Assembly: GCA_030248295.1 (NCBI GenBank)
Contig: JASANH010001164.1
Span: 124,001-188,000 of the forward strand
DNA: 64,000 nt
Direction of reading: 5' to 3'
Source of the DNA: Mesodorylaimus sp. YZB2_4
Lineage: Eukaryota > Nematoda > Enoplea > Dorylaimida > Dorylaimidae
Below the pieces are notes generated by a model that had not been told where the DNA came from, made no database searches, and was given only the letters and a program-made list of their open reading frames with translations. The position numbers were made by a program, and so were the translations under genes. Positions 47,601-58,572 of this stretch are shown piece after piece (position 1 is the stretch's first letter; each line of letters starts with the position of its first letter).

Positions 47601-50600
47601 TGACTCTCCCAGCTGCGGCTCCGTGCAGAGGATCGGCTGGCAGTCGAGCCTCTACAGCTTGGCCTAATGTCCTTTCGGCCTAGTGCGACCTGCTTCAAGT
47701 ACGACAAGATCAGTTCTTGTCGACGTGCGACTCGAGGGCCTTACCACAATCTTGAAAAGATCCTCGGACTGGAGCCTACTGTAGAGTGATCTTGGCCATG
47801 TTTTTCAACCTGGTCCCTGGCAACATCACTCTGGTGGGTGGTAACACTCCCCACTGACAATCAGTCCATGTAAAGATTGATTGTCAGACGAGTACTTTAC
47901 TTATTATTCTTCCTAAGAAGACGAAAAGCGGAAGAAGTCAGGGGCTTACCGCTAATGACCATCATGAAAATACAGAAGATTTTCTCGCTGGCCGTATTTC
48001 CCGCTATGTTACCAAATCCAACCGTAGCCATGCACGTCATTGTGAAGTAGAGAGCTGAAAGGTCATGTTTTGAACGGACAGTCGGAAGCATATTACAACT
48101 TCTGAGTAAGCATAGTGCGCGGAGATGGATGGCGCAGGGTAGCACCATCAGCGGGCCCTCCGCCCGTGACGTGATTGCGGAGGGCAGGACATGAGTAGGC
48201 GTCCTAATTACAGTTTATAAAGTGACCTGAACTAGTACGCACCTGACACGTAAGCCAAGCCCTTTTCGGGCCCTCCTTGCAACCGAGGTGTGTTTGTTGG
48301 ATGAACTCGAGAATATGAATATTTTTTGTTCATTTCATCGGATAAGTTTAGTAGCCATCCTTTCACTCCAGTTTGCACAGACATCTACAACAGGGGAAAT
48401 CTCTATTATTCTGATTTGACATTTCTACAAGAAAGGGTTATCTTCTCGCCATATTCTCTAATTTGATGGATCTCATAACACGCCATCCCTAATTGCCTGC
48501 TGACAAAAAACGTGAGTAATAATTGAAAAGAGATTACACTAAAACCCGTTTGGATAGTCGAGTCGTAAATTATGTATATGTGCGTCTCGGCCATTAGTCC
48601 CATCCCATCACTCTCAAATGCCGTATCGACCCGAGGCTTTTTCAAAAGATCCGTCGCCTAGGTTTTGAAAATCGCAAATGCTTGTCAAAGCCACTCACAT
48701 ATTCTTTCACTTCGTATTCTCCAATCGTATACCAAATGCATGCCAACCAGTGAGCAACGAGGAGAAAGAACAGCAATAATAAGAAGAGCATGGCAGCCCC
48801 GTATTCCAGGTAATTCTCCAGTTTGCGAGCCACTCTCCCCAACCGCAGCAAACGAACCACTTTCAGTGCGCTGAATAGACTGCTGATTCTCTGAAAAGAA
48901 AAGAAGTTTTAAAACTTTTGAATAATTTATCCCACTTTGTTTTCCGGTTTTGTGCGGAAGCTACTTCCGTCTTCTCAATAGCCACTGCGAAGGGCCGAGT
49001 CCTCTGGCTACTGTGGGTGTACTGTACCTAGTGAGGGCTCCTTTCTCAAACTGTACCTCGCTATTATCTGATAAGGGACCTTTCCTGTAATCAAGCTCCT
49101 TTTGTTGTTTGGAAAGATCAAGGCCGGCGGCGAGCTCCTACATAGAGTGCTATAAGCTGAATCTTACCTCATCGACGTGCTCGAAAACATTGAAAATGTC
49201 GTAGGGAAGACACGAGAGCAAATCGATGATAAACCAACTTTTCACATAATTCTGTCTGATAATCTTTGGATCTGAGACCACTTCACCCCCAGGACCGACG
49301 AAAGTTGTATGAAAATTTAAGACGATATCAACAAAAAATACAACATCCACGATCGAATCGATGACCAGGACACTAACCGAATCCATACTCTTGTTCTTAA
49401 AAGCGACATTGAACGGGACCATAACGGCAGTATAGAAGGTTAGGATAAGAATGATCCAGTCCCAAACTGTTTTGAAGGTACTGTAGTGAAGGATGATATG
49501 CGGAGGTGTCTTGGGCGTTTCCTGTCTGTATTGCGGCAGCATGTCGCCGGCCAAACTCAAAATCTGTAAGCAATGCCTGATAACAGTGATAAACATTAGG
49601 TCTCATGGTCAGACACACCTGATTGAAATTCGATGGCTTGTCTCTTGTATCCTTGACTTCGAATTGACTCATTTGTTGTCTGCTTTTTGCAATGCGTGCA
49701 ATCTGTAGAATCCGACCCAGACCTGAAGCACTGTCCACAGTCACTCTACAGTATCTCCTATGTCATGGTTAGTGCCAGCTTGCCTTTTGTATTGTCGTCG
49801 TCCAATGGCTGTTTGAGGGCAGTTATGTCCCGAAATTGACACAAGAATAGAACCACCTGGTCTTTGTCGTTTTTTATTGGAGCAATGTGCATTAGTAGCC
49901 ATAGCGGTGTTCCTGGAATCAGAAACTCATTATTGCCACGAGTTGGGTACGCGGCCAGTAAATGGATATCATTATGATTCCGAGGTTTTCGCCTCACGCC
50001 ATGTCACCTGCTCCGCGGACTAGGTGATAGTCATGATCGATGCCCTCGAAAATTAATTGCAAACGTAAAAAAAAACACTCTGGTTTTTTTGCATTACATG
50101 ATGTATAGAAAGTTATGTAATGAAGAGTATTCATATTTTGACTTAGGAGTAATCAGTCTGATTAATGCAAATCCCTGGGGTAATTGATTCTGTGATAAAA
50201 TCGAGAATGTCCGAGGTGTATGAGTCGGATAGGGGACGTACTTGACGTCAATGTGTGTGGCCGAAGGGAAAACAAAATGAAAAGGATTACTGTAGTCAAT
50301 GTACTGATAGGCGGCAGATGTTATTGGGTCTCACATCAATACGAGGACTACGTGATCGTAATCGGGTTTGCACTTACTATTCTTCTTGTACAATCTTATC
50401 TCCACTTGTTCAACTTGATAATTCTCCAAGGCGACGTGGATCTTTCTTATAGTCTCCTTATCAGTCTGATCACCGAACATGAACGAGCAGGTGCAACTAC
50501 GCTGCATCACTTCGGCACGCGTATAGCCCACCATTTTCGAGAAACCCTCATTACAGTACACGATCGGATACTCCACAATTTGAGCATTGGCCAAAATAAA

Positions 50601-50855
50601 ATTGCTATCTGCAACAAATATTTGAAAGACATTCTTTTCCAACTGGTACAGTGGGGAAGATTCTCGAAGACTTTTCACATTAAGATGAGATAAGGTGACA
50701 AACACGACCCCCTATGCTCGCTCTGACGATGAGACTAATCTCCTTATCAGCACCGATGAAACAGAAAAGAACTTACTCGAATTATTGCACCTTCTGATAA
50801 CATTTTCTAGAAAAGTGTTTTGCGGGGCGACGAGCCCTCGTTTAGCGCCTGGCAT
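44659..50855 (-). CDS. egl-2: EAG-type voltage-gated potassium channel (KCNH1/5, EGL-2)
   Basis: Twelve minus-strand exons in translation order: 50855-50777, 50608-50378, 49912-49784, 49722-49619, 49563-49168, 48890-48699, 48384-48243, 48054-47950, 46771-46572, 46517-46265, 45998-45802 and 45552-44659; 973 aa. The EAG cap is [20 protein letters not shown]; a PAS/PAC domain follows ([20 protein letters not shown]). S1-S3 include [14 protein letters not shown] and [20 protein letters not shown]. The S4 sensor is [20 protein letters not shown]. The filter is TVGFGN, after which S6 and the C-linker are read. The cyclic-nucleotide-homology domain has [33 protein letters not shown] and a C-terminal coiled coil ([20 protein letters not shown]) fit the tetramerisation region of EAG. 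The S3-S4 loop is short compared with vertebrate EAG. The intron after DDDNTKG uses a GC donor. It is a plasma-membrane K+ channel by family. Confidence 0.95.
47235..47444. repeat. 105-bp tandem duplication in an eag intron
   Basis: Two copies (47235-47339 and 47340-47444) share at least 86 bases exactly from CAGACCCGAGCCACGCGG. The period is a multiple of three, so a 103-codon minus-strand ORF runs through both, but it has no domain. It lies in the 1.2-kb intron between the pore-loop and S6 exons. Confidence 0.9.
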
Positions 50856-52924
50856 TTTAAATAAGCTTTATGTACACCAAAAATGGGCGTAGGGCGGGCG
50901 AGTAGCCGAAAGTCACGGAACGCTGTTTCCTCGAGTCTCGATAATGAATACGTAGCTGGTCATAGCTTCAGTTTAAGTAGGTGCATCCGATGTTCATTAG
51001 AAGGGACTAGGGACCTAAAAATTATAATAATAATAGAAATCAAATCACGACTAGTTGACCTAAGAAGGCAATTAATAAAGTTCAGAAACGAAAGACAGAA
51101 CGTGTACATAGTTTCATCAAGCCTAATCAAACGAGACGACTGCTCTAAGCATACTTCTGTGCTTGAAAGCAGGCTCGTCTGACCAGTTGACACGAGAGTG
51201 GACTGACAAGCGAGAATCTTGAGGAACTGGCCAATGCCTGACTACCTGAGTGCGTGGCTCGGAGGAAGAAGTAAATGCGCTAAACGGCATCGATTCTCGT
51301 ACCATATCCGTGAAAGCAAATAGAGGACGGGCCTTGGAGAGGGAGATAAGTTGGAACTAGTTACCTTGACGACGCCCCCTTTCCTTTCTACAGTCTCTCC
51401 ACTTCTGGCACCTGCTGCTATCCGAATGCCATTGCACACGAGTCCTTGAGCTAGGTCAGCATAAGAGAAAAGGCTTTTTTTATTTAGTGTTCAACAACGC
51501 GGAAAACCGTCCAGATTGAGTCGCGTGAAGGGATTAATGGGTGAGCGAGGTCTCGTGAGTGGAGGCACGACGATTACCTTTGCTGAAATAGGTGATCGAC
51601 TCCCGCGAGACATGTACTTGCGCAAACGGTGAAGAAAATTGTCCTGGTCACACCATGTCTGTAATGATCGGAATGTTCTCTTTTCACTCCACTAAACCTG
51701 CAGCAAAGCTTTCGAGGCAGTTCTAAATATGTGCAGCCGTAACACCACGGTTGCTGCGGACAATCATAACAACGTTATAAACACGACTTAATTACATCAA
51801 AGGTATCCATGGCGATCAGCGGGTACACAACGAACATGAACAAACGTCAGCAAGGACTGGTATACACGAAATCTAACTATAGTGCCCGCTTGGGAGGGAT
51901 TACGGTGTTTGGGGAAGGCAAGATGAAATTAGTTACGTGTAGAGAGAAGTCTATAATGTAAAAGATTTCTGAAAACTTGAACTTGAAAGTTAGAAAAATC
52001 ACAGGAGTCCCCGATCTATGCTTTCTGAATGATTTGGCTGTAAAACCAAATCAGCTCAAAAACTGAAAATTAAGTCACGGCACTGTTCAGGTTGGAAAAA
52101 TTGGTCAGGGCGCCATGGTTTTCTCCGACAATGACTGGAGCAGGAAAAAAGTTCGTTGACTTACTGACCGGACACGGTCTCACTTATTCATACCTCCTCC
52201 AGGGTGACGAAGATTCCCAGTGGGTGGCCTAGATTGAAGAAGGTTAGATTCGGAGAGCATCCTGCCCCCAACTGATAAGCATTTCCTTTTGACATCGTTG
52301 CCCCAGCGTGGGCCTTACGTACGGTGGTCCATGACGACTTGACTTGTGATCACCGCGGAGGCAACACTTTTAGACTGTTCTTTCGTGGACATGATATAAA
52401 ATTTATTAGAGGTAACAATACATTGGTCTCATCGGAGAAATGCTGCATGTAGTTTTCACTATTTTATGACTGCTGTAGCTTAGAATTATTATTTCATGTA
52501 CGTACATCTGCTGTCTCAATTCAAGGTCACTCCTGTCTTGTAGTGCAATCTCATGGTCATTCGCATCACATACAATAGAACGGACTGCAATTACTTCCAC
52601 TTTCTCCAACCAAATTACCAGCTAGGTGGGGTCGTAAAGCCAATACCAGTGACGTGTCAACGACTCCTTCAGCTGAGCCCCACCTTCGCACAAGCAAAAC
52701 TGTCTTTGCATACACATTTCTTTGCGTTGCCAATAATAGTGGCTGGCAGGATGATGGTCGGCGGATTTCACATCGTCGCCGTCGACAGACACAGGGACTC
52801 AGAAACAAGTGGCGAAAGATTCGTCGGGGATCCAGACCGATGGCTAAAAATAGTGCAACCCACATCCCTTGATGAGGGTTCCTTCTCCGTTCGGTGCAGA
52901 CCGCCCGGCGACACGGTGGCTAAA
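50856..52924. other. Divergent intergenic region between eag and the TTBK-like gene
   Basis: About 2 kb with no recognised gene. An open plus-strand frame from 52553 runs into the kinase frame, but its upstream part has no homology. TGGCTAAAAATAG occurs twice, at 52841 and 52917. Confidence 0.45.
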
Positions 52925-53037
52925 AATAGGCAAAGTTGTCAATGGTCGATGGCGGGTCATTCGAAGGCTTGGGGAAGGACCACAATAGGCAAAGTTGTCA
53001 ATGGTCGATGGCGGGTCATTCGAAGGCTTGGCGAAGG
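52925..53037. repeat. 59-bp tandem duplication across the kinase N-terminus
   Basis: About 52 bases from AATAGGCAAAGTTGTC through CGAAGGCTTGG-GAAGG occur twice with a 59-bp period (52925-52978 and 52984-53037), with one mismatch. Since 59 is not a multiple of three, the first copy lies in a different frame from the second, which encodes the kinase glycine loop. Confidence 0.93.
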
Positions 53038-54301
53038 CGGGTTCGGCGCCGTCTATGAAGTTCAGAATGTGAAAGCCAGCAAGGAAGAATCAACCGAGAC
53101 GTACGCAATGAAGGTATGCGTTCGTATGCCTCGTTTCATAAAGATCCACAGTGGATTCACTGACATCTCCACGCGATAGATCCATGCCGTTCCAGAACGA
53201 ATCCACATGGATCCAATGGATCCAAATATCCATTTATGTGCACTGGGAATAGGAGGATTCTGATGGATCGATACGGATCGAGATGGAAAGACTCTTGAGA
53301 AGTCTTTTTCAGGTCGAATCAACGAGGTCATTCAAGAACAAACAAGTTCTGAAGATGGACGTGAATATTTTGCGGCTGATAGCTGGCGAAAATTCAAAAC
53401 ACTTCGTTTCGTTGGTTGATATTGGGAAGAATGAGCAAATACACTTTATGGTTACCACTTTGGTCGGCCCGAATATCTATGAATTGAAAAAACGTCGACT
53501 CGGTCGCAAATTTACACCTCGGACAGTGGCGTACATCGCCATCAACTCGTTGGAAGCGTTGAAAGAAATCCACGAAATTGGGTAGGAGAGTGCTATCTGT
53601 TCAATCAGGCCCAAATCTAATTTTTTTGTAGCCATCTGCATCGTGATGTCAAGCCAGCCAACTTGGCTATTGGTCGTCCTCCGAACCTTCGAAAACTCTA
53701 CTTGCTCGATTTTGGCCTATGTCGTCGATATAGGCACGAAAATGGACGCTTACGACGACCACGCGAGAAAGTTGGCTTTCGGGGTAGTGTGCGATATGCG
53801 TCTCTAGCGTGCCATAAGCATGCCGAGTTATCGAGGGCCGACGATTTGTGGTCTTGGCTCTACGTGACGATCGACCTGGTCGTTGGCCACCTTCCATGGG
53901 ACTCCGAAGTCGTGAGGGTAAGTGCACGCATAGTGATTTAGACGGTGTTTAGGCGTATAAGGGTAGACTTTTTCAAAACTATCTGGCTCATTGAGAAGGG
54001 TGAACATGGTTTTCAGACGCGCGATCTGCCTCTGAAAGAAGCGATAAAACGGGTCGGTGTCATCAAAGAAGCTATGAACGATATGCCGCACGACCTGATG
54101 GACCTGTGCCCGATAGAATTCATGACATTGCACCAGCATATATCTTCCTTGAATTATATGAGTAGTCCAGACTACGACTTGTTGCTGATGGCACTGAAGA
54201 GGCTGGAAGAAAGACGGCGGAAAGTGGAAAAGGACGGCGAAAAGCTCGATTGGGAAGAAGGTGCTGGCTCAACACGGAAACCTCTGCAAACAAAAACGTG
54301 A
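52949..54301 (+). CDS. Tau-tubulin-kinase-like Ser/Thr kinase (CK1 superfamily)
   Basis: Exons 52949-53113, 53313-53581, 53632-53917 and 54017-54301; 334 aa. Catalytic motifs: glycine loop RRLGEGGFGAVYEV, VAIK-type Lys in YAMK, HRDVKPAN, the DFG motif in LLDFGLCRRY, and activation-segment/APE region VGFRGSVRYASLACHKHAE with DDLWSWLYV. These are typical of the TTBK/CK1 group, greatly expanded in nematodes. The C-terminal lobe ends EFMTLHQHISSLNYMSSPDY and KLDWEEGAG, resembling TTBK. The start is taken at ATG 52949, which lies in the first copy of a 59-bp tandem duplication, so the first 14 residues are duplicated DNA read in another frame. Further upstream in-frame ATGs (52750, 52553) would give longer, non-homologous N-termini. 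The intron 53918-54016 is placed at TTTTCAG to give TRDLPLKEAIKRVG. Confidence 0.85.
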
Positions 54302-54824
54302 TGCTAGAGACGTCTAAAAAATTTTAGCCAGTGATGAAATTTTTGCCTGCTTCGCCCTGCAAGTTGACTTGACTGGGTGTTTGATACGGCACTTCTGAAA
54401 TACTGTGGCACTACTTACACTGGGTGGGAAAGTTCACTAGGTGCCGCATTTCCAGGCGCATAATTACAATGGCTAGTCAGAAGCATTTAGGCGCGCCAAA
54501 AATCTTTGACCCAGCTAGGACACGCCTGAGGATATAAACCCTGGAAGGGTCGAAATCTGCCAGCGAGCCTTCAAGCAATTTGTAATTCCTCATCACTTGA
54601 ATGGTTTGATGCTATTGAGGATACTGTGCGTCTTATACAACACGTACAACTTTCCACTTTGTTAAATAGGGGAGGCGTTGATTCGCCTCTCGTCATAACA
54701 AACTCTAGAAAATCCTCGCGCGGGCCTCATGCGCGACAGTTTCGCCCCAAAAAATAATAGAATCACTCACTAAACGATTATGTGATCATAGTTCTATGAC
54801 AAATAAATTCGTATCACTCAATCA
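54302..54824. other. Convergent intergenic spacer
   Basis: 3' flank of the TTBK-like gene and of the small minus-strand gene; no recognised features. Confidence 0.45.
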
Positions 54825-55309
54825 CTATGCTAAGCATTTCTCTTCATTTCGTGAACCAAGGCCGCCATTGTCGTCGGTCCTCCGGTTTGTGGTTTTGGTC
54901 CTGCTGGTGGCGCGGATGATGATGGGCGGCGCCAAGTTGGTTTGCCCCGTCGTATCACGTTTCGGATGGCCCCGAAGAGGACCTGGCCTTACACATCAAT
55001 ATTGAGGGCAGATGCGTTGTGCATGGGCAGCAGATTGATCTCAAAGTCCCCACGGAGTGTATCGAGACGCTGTGTCCAATATGGCTTTGGCTGTAAGGTC
55101 TGACGGAACTTCGGCTGCTTGGCTGAGCTGGTGACCCTGGTGTGGCTGCCTAACGTTAAAGCGGAGAAGAGGTCATTTAAACTTACTTGACCTCGTAGTT
55201 CCTTTTGAGAATATAGCGTCAATGGACTGTAGACTTACGAGAGGATCTTAGAGGCACATATCGGTACGGTGCTCTGAGTGTTTTTCGGTGCATTAGCTTC
55301 CCGCGGCAT
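54825..55309 (-). CDS. Small orphan gene, about 95 residues, function unknown
   Basis: Three minus-strand exons: 55309-55239, 55136-54993 and 54900-54825 (or 54903-54825, a CAGCAG tandem acceptor differing by one residue). Phases join at both introns (GTAAGT...CACCAG; GTAAGG...CAGCAG), and an in-frame stop lies immediately upstream of the ATG. The product reads MPREANAPKNTQSTVP, then KFRQTLQPKPYWTQRLDTLR and FEINLLPMHNASALNIDV, with a polar tail ending GGLGSRNEEKCLA. No signal peptide, TM segment or known domain was recognised. Codons in exon 2 look like those of the other genes. All frames of exon 2 are fairly open, which lowers confidence. Confidence 0.42.
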
Positions 55310-55496
55310 CACCTACGCTCCCCGAGGATTCGTACGACGGGAGTCGGTCGCTCAGACCTGGGCGTCTGGACTTTCTTGGCACTATGACTATTTGCGCAGG
55401 AAATGCTAGTGGCAGAGAAAATTTTGACTGTAAATGTGTACCTCATACAATTGTTTCATGACTTGTGTGATGCCACAGCAGTGACATAGTCGGCTG
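55310..55496. other. Short upstream flank
   Basis: No feature seen beyond the presumed 5' flank of the small minus-strand gene. Confidence 0.4.
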
Positions 55497-55982
55497 ATGG
55501 TCATACCGAGTCTGCAGGCTCTAGCTCGGTCGTCGAGGCATGCGCTAACGGGGCCGCATTTCTCAAGGTCCTGTACAGGTCAGGCTGGGGATTCGAGAGG
55601 AGAGGACGTCCAGCAGATGCAAAGTAGAGGGCGAAGAATGCACTTTCTCGACAGCAAACAGACATGGTCGAGTATAAGCAGCCTGCCATGTGCCTGGGTT
55701 GAAGGAGTAGCAGAACGGATTTCCTTTTCCCATGAACCCGTTTTTATATTTTGCCGCAAACAGCCGCTTATAACGGTAACATTGACAAGGGCATCACAAT
55801 CTCGTATGACAATCCACACCCGTGACCAAAGATATGCCAATGTTGATCAGAACATTCACAACGCGAAAATTCCTTTTGTGAAAATGCGTGAGCATCTGCT
55901 CGGCATCAATGCTCCTCACCATTTATTGGTACGAGAAAGTCAAGCTTACTTGGACCATTTGATTCATTTACTCGGACACTAA
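55497..55982 (+). CDS. Uncharacterised open reading frame, 161 codons
   Basis: One uninterrupted plus-strand frame. The 5' two-thirds look like chance coding, but the end (VDQNIHNAKIPFVKMREHLL through SQAYLDHLIHLLGH) is protein-like. It could be a terminal exon starting after an AG near 55849. No family recognised. Confidence 0.25.
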   Translation: MVIPSLQALARSSRHALTGPHFSRSCTGQAGDSRGEDVQQMQSRGRRMHFLDSKQTWSSISSLPCAWVEGVAERISFSHEPVFIFCRKQPLITVTLTRASQSRMTIHTRDQRYANVDQNIHNAKIPFVKMREHLLGINAPHHLLVRESQAYLDHLIHLLGH

Positions 55983-56904
55983 GCAAAATTTGTGAGTCGG
56001 AGCTGAGCATGAAGAATGCTGTTGTTTTTAAGAGTGCTGAGCTGCTGTCATGGAATAAGAAGACACTGTGTTTTTAGTTTATAGTTTCTTTCGCAACCAC
56101 CTAGCGTTCTTAAGAAATGTTGGACTGAGTATCATGCGTTGAGGTGCTAACGTATGTTTTCTTGAACATAATGATAAGATGGCTGGGGCCGGCATCGACT
56201 GACCCGCTGATCTGGGCCGGGTCAGATTGGGGAAACCGTTCCAAGCTGTGGGTCGGCTGGATCAGAATTTTTAATTCCTTCCACAATATCTACTCTGGCG
56301 TCAGTCGTGCCTTAATGCAGACAGCTAGGATGGACAGTTCAACACACTGGAGTGGCAGCCCATGCATGACATTGACGCTAGTTTTGAGTTTTTTACCCCA
56401 CCCACCTTCTGTCCGCATGGGCTCAATTGGCTCATTGTCAGCATGGCGCAAGGCACGATCACCTTAACTTTTTCCCAAAGTTCTCCTCCCCTGTCCGTTT
56501 TTGCCCGAAATCCGTCAGCCCCTTCCCGACTGCGGGTGTCTGTTGTCGATGGTCCTGGACAGTATATTAAAGGAAATAAAGTGCATCATTCCAGAAAACA
56601 AATGAGTGGACGCAATACAAAGTTGGGTCGGTCGGATTGGGTCAGTTCTGGATCCAGGATCCTGGGTCGGGTCGAGTCGGTTTGGTGACCTCACGTCACA
56701 TCCGGGTCGGTTGATGGCTGGGGACGAGGGTGTGGTTGGTAATGAGAAAATATACCGTATGTGTTAGTTTGTGAAGTACAACAGTCATTTGGTAGTGTAG
56801 AAAACGTCGTCAAAAATGTCCTAACTGCCTCCTCAAACTCATCAAAACCTCCCCAAATTCTGGTCTTGCAAGGTGCTGGGAGCCATGAAACAGTGCATCG
56901 CTGC
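55983..56904. other. Intergenic, repeat-like
   Basis: Includes GGGTCGGGTC-rich stretches near 56.2 and 56.65 kb; no gene recognised. Confidence 0.4.
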
Positions 56905-57000
56905 GGCCGTGATGCAGTAGCTCGGCATTCTTCTACTCGGAATGCAAGGTACCGCGGCTGGGCTCATCCTGGGTTCAATCTCCAGAGCCCGATTTGCGAG
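56905..57000 (+). repeat. Possible tRNA-derived SINE head
   Basis: GATGCAGTAGCTCGGCATTC resembles a pol III A box and CTGGGTTCAATCTCCAG a T arm with B box, about 60 bases apart. No cloverleaf closes, so a SINE head is more likely than a tRNA gene. Confidence 0.4.
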
Positions 57001-58572
57001 CCATAACTCCTGGCTGAACCAACGTCAGGTCGTGGGTGACTTACCTTTCGGTCTCTTGCTTGCCCTGACTCAGGAGAGACAGGCAGGCTCCCTGAAACAG
57101 TATATCAAAAGCCCATGCGTATTGCAGTCACCCACCGCTAGGTGTGCAAGGCGCAGGGAACTTCACTAAGTTCTCAGACGGCCCAGCGGTTTCCATCTCC
57201 ACCAACCAACCAAACTGTGACACAAACCTTTCACCGCTGCCACTACTGAGGGCGACCCTCCTGTGCTTAGGCGGAAACTGCCCAAGGCGTCGACATCTCC
57301 ACCACACTCGTACAGTTGCACCGGATGGTACCCCAGCCTCCATCAAGGACGCGAGTTAGTTACACCCACTCCCGCCCTTTGGCCACCAATTCCTCATTTA
57401 CTGTTACACACCCCAAGACTATGAGCCAATGCATTTACATTCTTGTTGGCCTTAATACGTCATTAATGTCCACAACAAATCAAATCACGAAATACAACAA
57501 ATCCTGTCTGGCGGTCAATCGCTAGCCTACAGTAGACAAGGCATTCCATTCAGAATAAGTTAGCAAGAGAAAACGGGTAAATTCAGAAAAGGATGGAATA
57601 GAGAACGCAAATTAAAAAAAGATGCCTGAATTATAAGCATGCAGTACGATATCGGAAGATTTTATTTCGTTTTGCCTGATAAAAGCTTGTTTGTTTTCGA
57701 CTACGGGTTGGCTTCCGTTCGGTAGCTGGATCTGGCTGAGCCATCGCTTTCTGGGATCTCTCCCTTGGTGGGCTCTCCCCACCAAGCCAATTGCCCTAAT
57801 ACAAACTATGTAAAGAATTTCAGGCGCCCACAAGCTGCCAAAGTCGCAAGATCAGAGCTAGCGGAAAAAACCAGATGGCGCAGTTGCTGCGGAAAGGTCT
57901 AATGTGAGTGCTGGCGGGGTGAGGGGTGGGGAGGTCATCAGTTAAAGTGTTTTTTCACAGATGGCCAGTGCCACTAGCAGAACGGCCATAATTGGAGAGG
58001 GTACCGCGGGGAGCGGATGGTCTCAAAAACACTTCAGGCAGGTCCTAGCCGTTCAGAGACATCAACCCGATGGGTTTCTGCCTCGCCTGGAGGAGCGTAT
58101 CGACTGGCCAAAGAAGGCAAGCCAATACACTGTTCCGTGTACGTATTAGAGCGGCTAGTCAAAGACAAACAGATAACAACCCTTCCCATAGGCCAAACAT
58201 GCCTATCACACCACTAAGCTTCCAGACCAGTCAATGCACACTGTTACTAGGAATCGTTTGTCCGTTTGGGCATAGGCTCAAAGAACTGCATGAATAAAAA
58301 ACGCGTGAGGCTCGAGAGTCAAAGCGCCTTTATATGGGCCGCTCAGTCGCGCAAGAGAAACTGCAAGCCATCAACTGATAGAGGAAACTGATTTCTGGTA
58401 ACACAGTGATCACCGAAGCGACGAATAAGGCAGATGATGTTTGTGGCCTGACCTTAATCTTGTACCTTTTCAGTTATGTTTTGGGGGAGGGGTGGGTGCA
58501 GGTGCCTAATCGAAAACTTAGAGGATAGGTGAAAGCATGCGGGAAAAAGGAGCACGCTGCCTAAGGACTTGA
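57001..58572. other. Intergenic, contains dispersed repeats
   Basis: Includes the second copy of the repeat also found at 42.18 kb (57998-58092). A short open segment at 57874-57899 (MAQLLRK) could be a first exon for the SH3 gene beyond the retrotransposon, in matching phase, but its donor is weak. Confidence 0.4.
57998..58092. repeat. Dispersed repeat, second copy
   Basis: Matches 42178-42275 in the same orientation over GGGAGCGGATGGTCTC, CAGGCAG and GAGACATCAACCCGA, with substitutions and small indels. Confidence 0.65.
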
